64,000 nt of DNA, from positions 11,294-75,293 of the forward strand of contig DLZV01000016.1 in NCBI GenBank assembly GCA_003447235.1, read 5' to 3'. Positions 46,134 to 53,563 of the stretch are shown here, piece after piece (positions within the stretch are counted from its first letter, which is position 1; the number at the start of each line of letters is the position of its first letter). Made by a program: the position numbers and the translations under genes. The notes under the pieces were generated by a model. It ran no database searches, had not been told where the DNA came from, and worked only from the letters and a program-made list of their open reading frames with translations. The stretch comes from Prevotella sp. Lineage in GTDB: Bacteria > Bacteroidota > Bacteroidia > Bacteroidales > Bacteroidaceae.

Positions 46134-46982
46134 TTACTCCTCCGGAGCCTTGTCGATGAGGTCCATAAACTGGTCGAGCTTCGGCGTGATGATGATCTGC
46201 GTGCGGCGGTTGCGCTGCTTGCCCAGCTCCGTGTCGTTGCCAGCAAGCGGGTTCCACTCACCACGTCCACCAGCCGTGAGACGCTTCGGATCAACACCGA
46301 AATGCTCCTGCAGGTAGAGGGCTACACTCGTGGCACGCAAGGCCGAGAGGTCCCAGTTGTTGCGGATGTTGCGCATCTTCTCGTTGGCCGTGTTGATGGG
46401 CACGTTGTCCGTATTACCCTCGATCAGCACGTCATAGTCTCTGTAGTCCATGATGATCTTGGCGATCTTGCTCAGCGTCTGCTCGGCGCGCTCGTTCACC
46501 TCGTAGCTACCGCTCTTGTAGAGCATGTTGTCAGCCAGCGAGATATAGACCACACCCTTGAGCACCTGCACATCGACCTCCTTCAGCTCCTCGCGAGACA
46601 GCGAGCGCGTCAGGTTGTTGGTCAGCACCATGTTGAGCGAGTCGCTCTTCGTCTTCACCTCCACTAGGTGGCGGATGTATTGGTTAGACTCGTTGATCTG
46701 ATCGACGAGCTTCGAGATGTTCACGTTGTTCTTGTCCGCGTTGTTGAGGCTTCGGTCAAGACTTCCCTGCAGAGCAGCCGCACTTGCTTTGGCCTGTGCG
46801 AGCTGGTCCTCCAAGCTCTTGATGCGTGCGTTGTTGGCCGCGATGGTCTCCTTCGCACTCTGATACTCACTCGTCAGTTGACGATTCTCGTTCTGACAGT
46901 TCTCCAAATCCTTCTTGCTGGCACAACCCGACAGCACGAGGCAACCGATGGCCAGGGCAGAAAATAAAGTTCTCTTCTTCAT
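46134..46982 (-). CDS. OmpA-family peptidoglycan-binding lipoprotein
   Basis: A 282-residue lipoprotein with lipobox LSGC (acylated C20). A coiled coil spans about residues 25-115 (ENRQLTSEYQSAKETIAANNARIKSLEDQLAQ), then a C-terminal OmpA-like domain from about 155 to 275. The domain has DVLIEGNTDNVPI, NWDLSALRATSVALYL and RRTQIII; the Asp and Arg that hold peptidoglycan are present. It would tether the outer membrane to the wall. The leader contains one copy of the hairpin repeat that recurs at 51.4-52.5 kb. Confidence 0.92.
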   Translation of the reverse strand: MKKRTLFSALAIGCLVLSGCASKKDLENCQNENRQLTSEYQSAKETIAANNARIKSLEDQLAQAKASAAALQGSLDRSLNNADKNNVNISKLVDQINESNQYIRHLVEVKTKSDSLNMVLTNNLTRSLSREELKEVDVQVLKGVVYISLADNMLYKSGSYEVNERAEQTLSKIAKIIMDYRDYDVLIEGNTDNVPINTANEKMRNIRNNWDLSALRATSVALYLQEHFGVDPKRLTAGGRGEWNPLAGNDTELGKQRNRRTQIIITPKLDQFMDLIDKAPEE

Positions 46983-47052
46983 AATTCTTATTGTCTTTTG
47001 TATTTGTTCTTAATAATAGATGCTCTCTGACGAAGATGGCGGCGGGGCGTGA

Positions 47053-47103
47053 TGAGAGTCTTGCTCTCAAATTGCCGAGTGCAGCCTAACTTATGCAAAG
47101 TTA
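47053..47103 (-). repeat. Hairpin repeat element in the ompA-like leader (copy 4, divergent)
   Basis: Read on the minus strand: a -7 match TAACTTTG (47103-47096), then GGCTGCACTCGGCAATTTG and a hairpin GAGAG-CAAGA-CTCTC. The GCTGCACTCGGC core is identical to that of the plus-strand copies near 51.4 and 52.4 kb. Confidence 0.75.
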
Positions 47104-47199
47104 TGACTAAGACGATGAAAACCGCCAGTTGTTGCATCCATTTAAAGTAATTTAACCAAGCATTTTGCCTATTATTGAATCTTAACAAGGAATCTTTCG

Positions 47200-47207
47200 T
47201 AAATTTG
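47200..47207 (+). promoter_or_regulatory. -7 element almost touching the M1 peptidase start
   Basis: TAAATTTG ends 4 nt before the ATG at 47212. If used, the transcript would start at or near the start codon. Confidence 0.45.
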
Positions 47208-47211
47208 TGGC

Positions 47212-49443
47212 ATGAAAAAAATCGTATCCCTTTTCACCCTGTTGCTCACGACCTTGGCTTCGTGGGCCATTGACGACGGCGTCCCCCATGCGCTTGCCCA
47301 GCAGCGCAGTCGCGAAATCACGAATGTCAGTTATCTGCTTTGCCTCCACATCCCTGCCGAGCGAGCACAGAGGGTGACCGGCAAGGCTACGGTCCTTTTC
47401 CATTGGGCTGGCAAGGGCGACCTCGTCCTCGACTTTACTGGGTCGCTCACGGGGCCGCCTTCCGTCAATGGGCGTAGCTTCCCGAAAGCGCGGGTGGAGC
47501 AGGAACATATTGTCATCCCGAAACGTCTGCTTCGCAAGGGTGCCAACCGTGTTGAACTGGAGTTTGCGAGTAGCGACGCCTCCCTCAACCGCCATGACGA
47601 CTATCTCTATACGCTCTTTGTCCCAGCCAATGCGCGTAGCGTCTTCCCCTGTTTCGACCAGCCCGACCTCAAGGCTCTTTTCTCGCTCCAGCTCACCCTC
47701 CCCGAGGGGTGGGACTATGTCACGAGTGCCGATCCCAAGCATCCTATCCCCACCTACCTTTTCTCCTTTGCCGCGGGTAAGTTTCAGCGCAAAACGGCCA
47801 CCATCGACGGCCGGACAATGAACGCACTCTATCGAGAGACCGATCCCGAGAAGGTGAAGCAACTCGACAAGTGCTTTGCTGAGGCCGCATGGTCTATCCG
47901 CTGGCTGGAGAACTATACCGGCATTGCCTATCCCTTCTCCAAATACGACTTTGTCGTTCTCCCTGGCTATCAGTTTGGTGGCATGGAGCATCCTGGGGCG
48001 ATACAGTTCAACGCCCGTACCATCTTCCTGGGTGCCCAGCCGACCGAGGACGACGAGTTGCGTCGCTTCCAGCTCATCTCTCACGAGACGGCCCACATGT
48101 GGTTTGGCGATCTGGTGACGATGCGCTGGTTTGACGATGTGTGGACAAAGGAGGTCTTCGCCAACTTCATGGCCTCGAAGATGGCTGCCGACCAGTTTCC
48201 ACATGTCAACCACGAGCTCAATTTCCTCAAGGACCACTACCCCCTTGCCCTTTCCATCGACCGCACGGAGGGCACGCACCCCATCCAGCAGCAGCTCGAC
48301 AATCTGAAGAATGCCGGCCTGCTCTACGGCCATATCATCTACCACAAAGCTCCCATCATGATACAGCAACTCGAAGAGCGCATGGGAGCAGAGGCTTTGC
48401 AGCGCGGCTTGCGTGAGTATCTGTCCCGCTTCAGCTATGGCAACGCCACATGGGACGACCTCATCGACATCTTGGGCAAGGAGGCTCCCCAGGCGGGCAT
48501 TGCCGACTTCGACCGCCAATGGGTGAAGCAGGCGGGTATCGCGCTCGAGGCTTATGGCATCCAACTGCTCGCTGTGCCCCAGATCGCCAGTCTTCAGCAG
48601 CGTCTTTCTCAGGGAGGCATGAGCGAGGTGGATCGTTTCCGTGCGGCCATGACGCTCTATGAGAATTATCTCCATGGGCGGATCGCTGCCGATAGTCTTG
48701 TCCAGACGATGTTGCGGGCCGTGGAGCGGGAGGACAATCCCTTGGTGGCTACATCGCTCGTCGGCTATGCCACGTCAGTCCTTCCCTATGCCTCCGACCG
48801 TGGGGTGGGGGAGTGCAAGCTCCTTGATCTTTCCCGCCACCACTCCCTGCGTGGTGTCCGTACCAGTTCGTTGCGCTACCTCTCCACGTCGGCACAGTCC
48901 GAGGCTGTCCTTGACTCGATGTTCGTGGAGTGGCAGCAGGGCGACAATCCACTCCTGACGGTCAACGACTGGATGAGGGCGGCCTATCATCTGGCCCAGT
49001 ACCTGCCCTCCAAGCGCCAGGAGATCTTGTCTCGTCAGCGTGCTCGCCTCGCTACCGACGATGCGCGGGCGGAGTTCGACTTTGTCTCGCGTGGCTGCGA
49101 TACCACTCCCGCGGTGCAGGATTCGCTCTTTGCCTCGTTGCTCTTGGTCGAGAATCGGCGTGTCGAGCCCTGGGCAGCTCAACTGCTCTCACTCCTCAAC
49201 GATCCCATCAGCGAGCCCCACAACAACCGCTTCCTTCTCCCTGCCCTCGATGCCTTGGAGGAGGTTCAGCGCACCAGCGCCATCTTCTTCCCTGGCGACT
49301 GGTTGGCAGCGCTTCTCTCCCACCATCGGAGCGAGGAGGCGCGTGCCCTCGTCAGCGACTGGATAACTCGCCACCCCGACTATCCCGCGCCTTTGATGAA
49401 CAAGGTCAAGCAGAACGCCTACCGCCTGCTGTTGGGGAGGTAG
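47212..49443 (+). CDS. M1 family zinc aminopeptidase, secreted to the periplasm
   Basis: A 743-residue gluzincin aminopeptidase. Signal peptide at residues 1-19 (LLTTLASWAID). The N-terminal beta-domain contains SVFPCFDQPDLKA. The exopeptidase motif normally GxMEN reads GGMEHPG (about residue 260). The zinc site is H291-E292-T-A-H295 with the third ligand E314 in WTKEVFANF, and a catalytic tyrosine probably in YGHIIYHKAP. The C-terminal half is a helical armadillo-like domain. The Asn-to-His change in GAMEN and the Lys in place of Asn in WxNE are within the range of distant M1 members. It would trim peptides in the periplasm. No linked partner is seen. Confidence 0.9.
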   Translation: MKKIVSLFTLLLTTLASWAIDDGVPHALAQQRSREITNVSYLLCLHIPAERAQRVTGKATVLFHWAGKGDLVLDFTGSLTGPPSVNGRSFPKARVEQEHIVIPKRLLRKGANRVELEFASSDASLNRHDDYLYTLFVPANARSVFPCFDQPDLKALFSLQLTLPEGWDYVTSADPKHPIPTYLFSFAAGKFQRKTATIDGRTMNALYRETDPEKVKQLDKCFAEAAWSIRWLENYTGIAYPFSKYDFVVLPGYQFGGMEHPGAIQFNARTIFLGAQPTEDDELRRFQLISHETAHMWFGDLVTMRWFDDVWTKEVFANFMASKMAADQFPHVNHELNFLKDHYPLALSIDRTEGTHPIQQQLDNLKNAGLLYGHIIYHKAPIMIQQLEERMGAEALQRGLREYLSRFSYGNATWDDLIDILGKEAPQAGIADFDRQWVKQAGIALEAYGIQLLAVPQIASLQQRLSQGGMSEVDRFRAAMTLYENYLHGRIAADSLVQTMLRAVEREDNPLVATSLVGYATSVLPYASDRGVGECKLLDLSRHHSLRGVRTSSLRYLSTSAQSEAVLDSMFVEWQQGDNPLLTVNDWMRAAYHLAQYLPSKRQEILSRQRARLATDDARAEFDFVSRGCDTTPAVQDSLFASLLLVENRRVEPWAAQLLSLLNDPISEPHNNRFLLPALDALEEVQRTSAIFFPGDWLAALLSHHRSEEARALVSDWITRHPDYPAPLMNKVKQNAYRLLLGR

Positions 49444-49506
49444 CGGGACGTCTGCCCGATCCAGCCAATGGGTCCTTTGTGAGGATTGGGGCGTAATCAA
49501 AAAGAC

Positions 49507-49818
49507 ATGACGGAAAATCGTGATGTCTATTTTGATGGGTCTTTCAGCGATACTAAGGGCTCTTACCCTATCATGCTGAAGTTTGAGATGGATGACAACT
49601 ATTTTCCTGGCGTCTGCTATTATCATAACATCCACTATGATACGAAACTCAAGATGTATGTCCGTTTCACGGAGGAGAAAATGATCATTCGTGGCAAAGC
49701 CAACGGTAGCGATTTCGTCATGAACTTCACTCCTACGACCGACGGCAAGTGGAAGGGAAGGGCTCTGTCGGGTAGTTATTACCTCAATGCGGAGATACGT
49801 CCCCGTTCGCCGAGGTAG
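49507..49818 (+). CDS. Small hypothetical protein
   Basis: A 103-residue protein starting at the ATG at 49507; the frame also opens at a TTG 21 bp upstream. It has no signal peptide or membrane segment. The composition (YFDGSFSDTKGSYPIMLKFEMDD, then alternating short strands such as MYVRFTEEKMIIRGKANG) suggests a small all-beta fold. It follows the M1 gene after 63 bp and precedes an alpha/beta hydrolase. I do not recognise the family. Codon use resembles the flanking genes, so it is probably real. Confidence 0.65.
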   Translation: MTENRDVYFDGSFSDTKGSYPIMLKFEMDDNYFPGVCYYHNIHYDTKLKMYVRFTEEKMIIRGKANGSDFVMNFTPTTDGKWKGRALSGSYYLNAEIRPRSPR

Positions 49819-49908
49819 TCTTGGCTTTGCCCGTATCCCTATATATAATGGTATAGATATTAATAATTACTTTGGTGTCAATATAACCTCTATCGTGTTT
49901 TTTAAAAT

Positions 49909-51186
49909 ATGAATGCAACGAATCTTTTGAAGCGAGCAGCCTGTCTGTTCTCCCTCACGGGCCTTGCGCTCTCGGTCTCGGCCCAGTCGCGTTTTGCCGA
50001 TGCCATGCGGCAGGCATACGCCAAGCCAGAGCGTATATACCAGTTTTACGTCCAGCATCAGCCGGATAGTATCTACAAGCAGGGGGAGGATGTCTTCTCG
50101 CCTTATCTCTCTTCCGATCAGTTCGCTGCCCAGCTTCGTGCGATGGAGGAGCGGCTGGGAGACCCCGTTGAGGCTTCGATGTGGGAAATACAGCAGATGG
50201 CGGGATGCGAGATTTATTCCCGCAAGATTACTTTCCCGCGCCATTCAGCTACTCTTAATGTTGTTTTCGACCCGTCGGGAAGTCTTTTGGGCTTTACTTT
50301 TACCGATGAGAAGGCGCTGCTTACCGAGACGGAGTCGGCCCATCATATCTATGTCTCCGACACGATCCAATTGCCAGCCCGCCTCACTATGCCGTCGGCC
50401 TCGTCGGTCAAGGATCGGGTGCCGGTCGTTATTCTAGTCCACGGTAGCGGTCCTTCCAATATGGATGAGTCTATGGGCCCGAATGCTCCTTTCCGCGATT
50501 TGGCCGAGGGTTTATCGCGTCGTGGAGTCGCCGTCCTGCGCTATGATAAGCGCACTTTCGTTTGTCCGCAGTTTTTTGCGAATGCAACGGCTGGATTTAC
50601 CTACGACGACGAGACGGTCGATGATGCCATCTCGGCCATCCGTCTCGTGAAAGACTCCTTGGCTCAAACTATGGCGCTCGATCCTTCCCGCATCTATATC
50701 GTCGGTCATAGTTTGGGCGGCATGTTGGCTCCGCGTATCGCAGAGCGGAGTGGTGCTGTGGCAGGTCTCGTCCTGCTTGCCGCTCCCACAGGCAAGTTGC
50801 ACCCGACGATGGAACGCCAGCTCGCCTATCTTGGACGCTCGGCGGAAGAAATACGCAAGTTGACAGAAATCGCATTGGCGGATATTCCTGATAGCTACCT
50901 CGATCTGGATGCTCGCTATTCGGATACAGCCACAGCACAGAGTCTGAATCTGCCGATGCTGATCCTTCAGGGTGAGCGCGACTATCAAGTGACGATGGAC
51001 GACTATTGGGCGTGGCGCGAGGCTGTGGGCAATCGCCAGGGAGTGGTGATGAAGTCCTATCCGTCGCTCAACCACTTGTTTATGTCGGGCGAGGGAGCAA
51101 GCATGCCCGAGGAGTATCGTACGCCAGGCCATGTTGCCGAGGAGGTGATGGACGATATCGCCAACTTTATCCTCTTGGGCAAATAA
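49909..51186 (+). CDS. Secreted alpha/beta hydrolase with N-terminal DUF3887-like domain
   Basis: A 425-residue serine hydrolase. The signal peptide ends near residue 25 (LSVSAQS). Residues about 27-130 form a small domain of the DUF3887 type (MRQAYAKPERIYQFYVQHQPDSIYKQ). The hydrolase domain starts near 165 with the oxyanion segment VVILVHGSGPSNMDE. The nucleophile is S268 in VGHSLGG, an Asp in LQGERDYQVT and a His in PSLNHLFM complete the triad. Related Bacteroidota proteins are annotated as esterases or S9-like peptidases; the substrate is unknown. A 23-bp repeat array begins at its stop codon. Confidence 0.88.
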   Translation: MNATNLLKRAACLFSLTGLALSVSAQSRFADAMRQAYAKPERIYQFYVQHQPDSIYKQGEDVFSPYLSSDQFAAQLRAMEERLGDPVEASMWEIQQMAGCEIYSRKITFPRHSATLNVVFDPSGSLLGFTFTDEKALLTETESAHHIYVSDTIQLPARLTMPSASSVKDRVPVVILVHGSGPSNMDESMGPNAPFRDLAEGLSRRGVAVLRYDKRTFVCPQFFANATAGFTYDDETVDDAISAIRLVKDSLAQTMALDPSRIYIVGHSLGGMLAPRIAERSGAVAGLVLLAAPTGKLHPTMERQLAYLGRSAEEIRKLTEIALADIPDSYLDLDARYSDTATAQSLNLPMLILQGERDYQVTMDDYWAWREAVGNRQGVVMKSYPSLNHLFMSGEGASMPEEYRTPGHVAEEVMDDIANFILLGK

Positions 51187-51273
51187 GATCCTTGCTTACC
51201 TTCCTGCGCGATCCTTACTTACCTTTGTGCGCGAACCTTACTTACCTTCGTGCGCGATCATTACTTAGGATGG
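51187..51273 (+). repeat. 23-bp tandem repeat, nearly four copies
   Basis: Exact 23-bp period at 51187, 51210, 51233 and 51256; units begin GATCCTTRCTTACCTT and end TGCGC. The CCTTGCTTACCTT core is shared with the 23-bp array at 27172. Confidence 0.9.
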
Positions 51274-51332
51274 ATTTTTTTCGTTCCTAAGCTCGCAAGA
51301 TGCCAATCGTCTTGTTTGGGTCAATACTATTT

Positions 51333-51362
51333 GAGAGGGGCGGAAAACTGCCGCCCCCTCTC
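51333..51362. terminator. GC-rich hairpin, possible terminator
   Basis: GAGAGGGGCGG pairs with CCGCCCCCTCTC with one bulged base and a 7-nt loop. No T-run, so termination is uncertain. Confidence 0.4.
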
Positions 51363-51445
51363 TGCGGACCGTGAAAGATTGTGAATGGAATACGAGAAGA
51401 TTGTGAGTGGTTGTGAATAGATTTGCATTCGCCTCCTCATTGCAC

Positions 51446-51530
51446 TATCTTTGTATAAGATAGGCTGCACTCGGCAATTTGAGAGCAAGCTCTCATTGCG
51501 CTCGTTTGCACTATCTTTGTATAAGATAAT
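51446..51530 (+). repeat. Hairpin repeat element, copy 1
   Basis: TATCTTTGTATAAGATA, then GGCTGCACTCGGCAATTTG, the hairpin GAGAGC-AA-GCTCTC, CATTGCGCTCGTTTGCA, and again TATCTTTGTATAAGATA (51512). The first -7 has TTTG 20 bp upstream (51422-51425), making a full consensus promoter. Confidence 0.8.
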
Positions 51531-51625
51531 CAAAAAAGTTGTATCAGTTTAATAATCAGCGTAGTTGTTTCGACTGGTTTATTTATGGTAACGATTTAGC
51601 GAAAGTCAGACTACTTCTGCCTGCT

Positions 51626-51814
51626 TTACTTTTCATAATAGTTCAAACAACTCTCGCGGTTGCAAAGATAGGGTAATTGTATTTTACGGCCGCGGATCAT
51701 CTTCATCATGCAGCTTTTACCTACACGACGTTGACCTACCAATACGATGATGGTCTCCTTGCCAAGATACCTTTCTATCTTGTCGATATAGGATTTATGA
51801 ATGATAGTTGCCAT
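51626..51814 (-). pseudogene. AAA_14/DUF4143 ATPase, N-terminal fragment
   Basis: The first 40 or so residues are those of the ATPase family often next to DUF4143: MATIIHKSYIDKIERYLGKE, then IIVLVGQRRVGKSCMMKMIRG with an intact Walker A. After that the frame runs through unrelated sequence and stops at 62 codons, while intact family members have about 400. The TATCTTTG on the minus strand within the 3' half is another promoter-like match. It is a remnant. Confidence 0.8.
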
Positions 51815-52345
51815 ATTGTTATCTTTTATAAGTGAATTTTGTTCTCGCTATGTCAGTTTTTGTCACATCTGGATAGTACTTTTGCCGCATGAAATGACAA
51901 TAACTATATTTATTAAGGTATGAATGCAGGAAGAAATGGGGATAAGAGTCCTTAAAAAGTAAAATATAAGAGGAATCCAGAAGATTTCTTGTTTAAAGTT
52001 TGGTGGTTCTTCAGATTCTTACTAAATTTGCTATTGGATTAGTGACAGGGCAGGTGAAAGTCCTCGCTTGAAGTCGCTATGATGCAGAGAAACAAGATAA
52101 TCTTGTGGACACGAGCAAGCTATTCAGTTCTGTAGGTTGAAATCTGGTAAATTGAAACGTAGAAAGAACGTGAATTTGTTTGAGCGAGTCTGCACCATCA
52201 TATGGTGTGGATTCCTCTTTCGAATTTTCTTTTCTACGGGTTTTACCAGAGCCTAACTTACAAGAGAGTGAAGAAAGAAGGGGTTCACGCCATTCTTTTT
52301 TCGCTTGTGAACCATTATGGACTTGTTTGGTTCGCAGATATTTCC
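51815..52345. other. Gene-free AT-rich spacer
   Basis: No supported gene. A short stretch near 52045-52070 (CAGGTGAAAGTCCTCG) faintly recalls group II intron RNA, but no reverse transcriptase or domain V was found. Confidence 0.4.
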
Positions 52346-52420
52346 CATCTTTGCAGAAGATTAGCTGCACTCGGCCATTTGAAAGCAAGCTTTCATTGCG
52401 CTCGTTTGCATAATCTTTGC
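52346..52420 (+). repeat. Hairpin repeat element, copy 2
   Basis: CATCTTTG, then TTAGCTGCACTCGGCCATTTG, the hairpin GAAAGC-AA-GCTTTC, CATTGCGCTCGTTTGCA and a further ATCTTTGC. Confidence 0.8.
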
Positions 52421-52515
52421 CCCTTGAAAGTAAATGGTTTACTGCACTCGGCCATTTGAAAGCAAGCTTTCATTGCGCCCGTTTGCATGAACTTTGCAGT
52501 AAGATAAGCTGCATA
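52421..52515 (+). repeat. Hairpin repeat element, copy 3
   Basis: CTGCACTCGGCCATTTG, the same GAAAGC-AA-GCTTTC hairpin, CATTGCGCCCGTTTGCA and ACTTTGCAG, in tandem with copy 2 at about 73-bp spacing. It ends about 85 bp before the first small-protein gene. Confidence 0.8.
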
Positions 52516-52597
52516 TCAGTATAAAAAAGTAAATGGTCTGCTGTTTCGGTTGAAAAGCAGGAGCAGCAATATGTAATAACCTAAAAACTCAATGCTT

Positions 52598-52819
52598 ATG
52601 AGCAGAGTATTTCAAGTGAAGCCTAAGCGTCTTAAACGCTCAAATGGTACTGTCCTCACTCCCGATATGGTAGTGACAGTAACGACCATGCAGCACGCCG
52701 CCACCCCTTTTTATAATGGAGCCAAGGAGGTGCAAGAAGCCTACATGCGCATCTATGCTTTCGATTATAAGAAAGCATGCTGCAACCAGAATGATTTTGA
52801 ATTTAAGAAGTTGGACTAA
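52598..52819 (+). CDS. Unknown 73-residue protein, copy 1
   Basis: Starts MSRVFQVKPKRLKRSNGTVL and ends NQNDFEFKKLD. It is basic at the N-terminus, with a CC pair near residue 61 and no membrane segment. A second copy at 56054 is identical at 64 of 73 positions, most changes being conservative (K/R, L/I, V/L) while many codons differ only at the third base, so both are probably translated and constrained. An in-frame ATG lies two codons upstream; the later ATG is chosen because it matches the start of the second copy. It is followed after 13 bp by the membrane-anchored protein. No family recognised. Confidence 0.8.
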   Translation: MSRVFQVKPKRLKRSNGTVLTPDMVVTVTTMQHAATPFYNGAKEVQEAYMRIYAFDYKKACCNQNDFEFKKLD

Positions 52820-52832
52820 AATAAGGAATATT

Positions 52833-53537
52833 ATGAACATTAAAGGAAATGAAAAGCAATACTATGATAAAATAGTAGTCCTCTATAATAAATATGGAGA
52901 GAACATACCAGATGCAGACTTAATGCATTTGAGTGTCATTGAAAAAGAGTTGGGAATAAGTTTTAAACGTTCTCAAGAAATATTTGAATTGGTGAAGAAT
53001 CAGGCCAATTCTGACAAAGCAGGAGCATGTGTTTCGGCTACAGTTGAAAAAACAGAAGAAAAAGCAAACACCGTAGCTGTTGCTGAAAATAAAGAGAATC
53101 TTTCTGAGTCAAGAAACGTAATGGAGGCTTCAGAAATTCATAGCACCTCCATCAAGAATGAATCTAAGATTGAAAAAAAGGAAACAATTGTCACAACCGT
53201 AGTTGACAATAAACCAGCTGAAGAAACAACAACCGCAAATGTTGAGACATCGGCAAAGGATTCCGAGCTTCAAATTAAGGAAAAGTCATTGTCGCCAGTG
53301 AATGCAAAACAAGGTATGGTAGATGCAGAGAACAAAGACTTAATCCCTGTTGATGACCCTGGTGATATAAACAAATGGAAAGTCATATTTTGGTATACTA
53401 TTGGTTTCCTTACCATAATTCTTTGGGGAATAGGCTTAATCATCATCATATGGGAAACTATTGCCATAATCAGACATAAGAACAAGCAGTTGAGATATGC
53501 AAAATATCTAATCCAGCGAGACAAGACAAATCAATAA
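52833..53537 (+). CDS. Unknown membrane-anchored protein with an N-terminal helical module
   Basis: A 234-residue protein. Residues about 5-52 (YYDKIVVLYNKYGENIPDAD to LGISFKRSQEIFELV) form the same module that starts the next gene's product. Residues about 55-178 are a polar Glu/Lys/Thr linker, probably disordered. A long hydrophobic stretch at about 183-213 (IFWYTIGFLTIILWGIGLII) would cross the membrane once or as a tight pair, leaving a basic tail. The start is the ATG at 52833, 13 bp after the small-protein stop; the 26-bp gap to the next gene suggests one transcript. Function unknown. Confidence 0.8.
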   Translation: MNIKGNEKQYYDKIVVLYNKYGENIPDADLMHLSVIEKELGISFKRSQEIFELVKNQANSDKAGACVSATVEKTEEKANTVAVAENKENLSESRNVMEASEIHSTSIKNESKIEKKETIVTTVVDNKPAEETTTANVETSAKDSELQIKEKSLSPVNAKQGMVDAENKDLIPVDDPGDINKWKVIFWYTIGFLTIILWGIGLIIIIWETIAIIRHKNKQLRYAKYLIQRDKTNQ

Positions 53538-53563
53538 TTGTGAAAACAATATAATTAGGCATT

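Noticed and set aside
52040..52150. Group II intron-like segment (CAGGTGAAAGTCC)
   Set aside because: Only a short resemblance; no maturase, no domain V hairpin found, so not supported.
52180..52459. Overlapping short frames before the cassette
   Set aside because: They translate the hairpin repeat copies themselves; no protein-like conservation.
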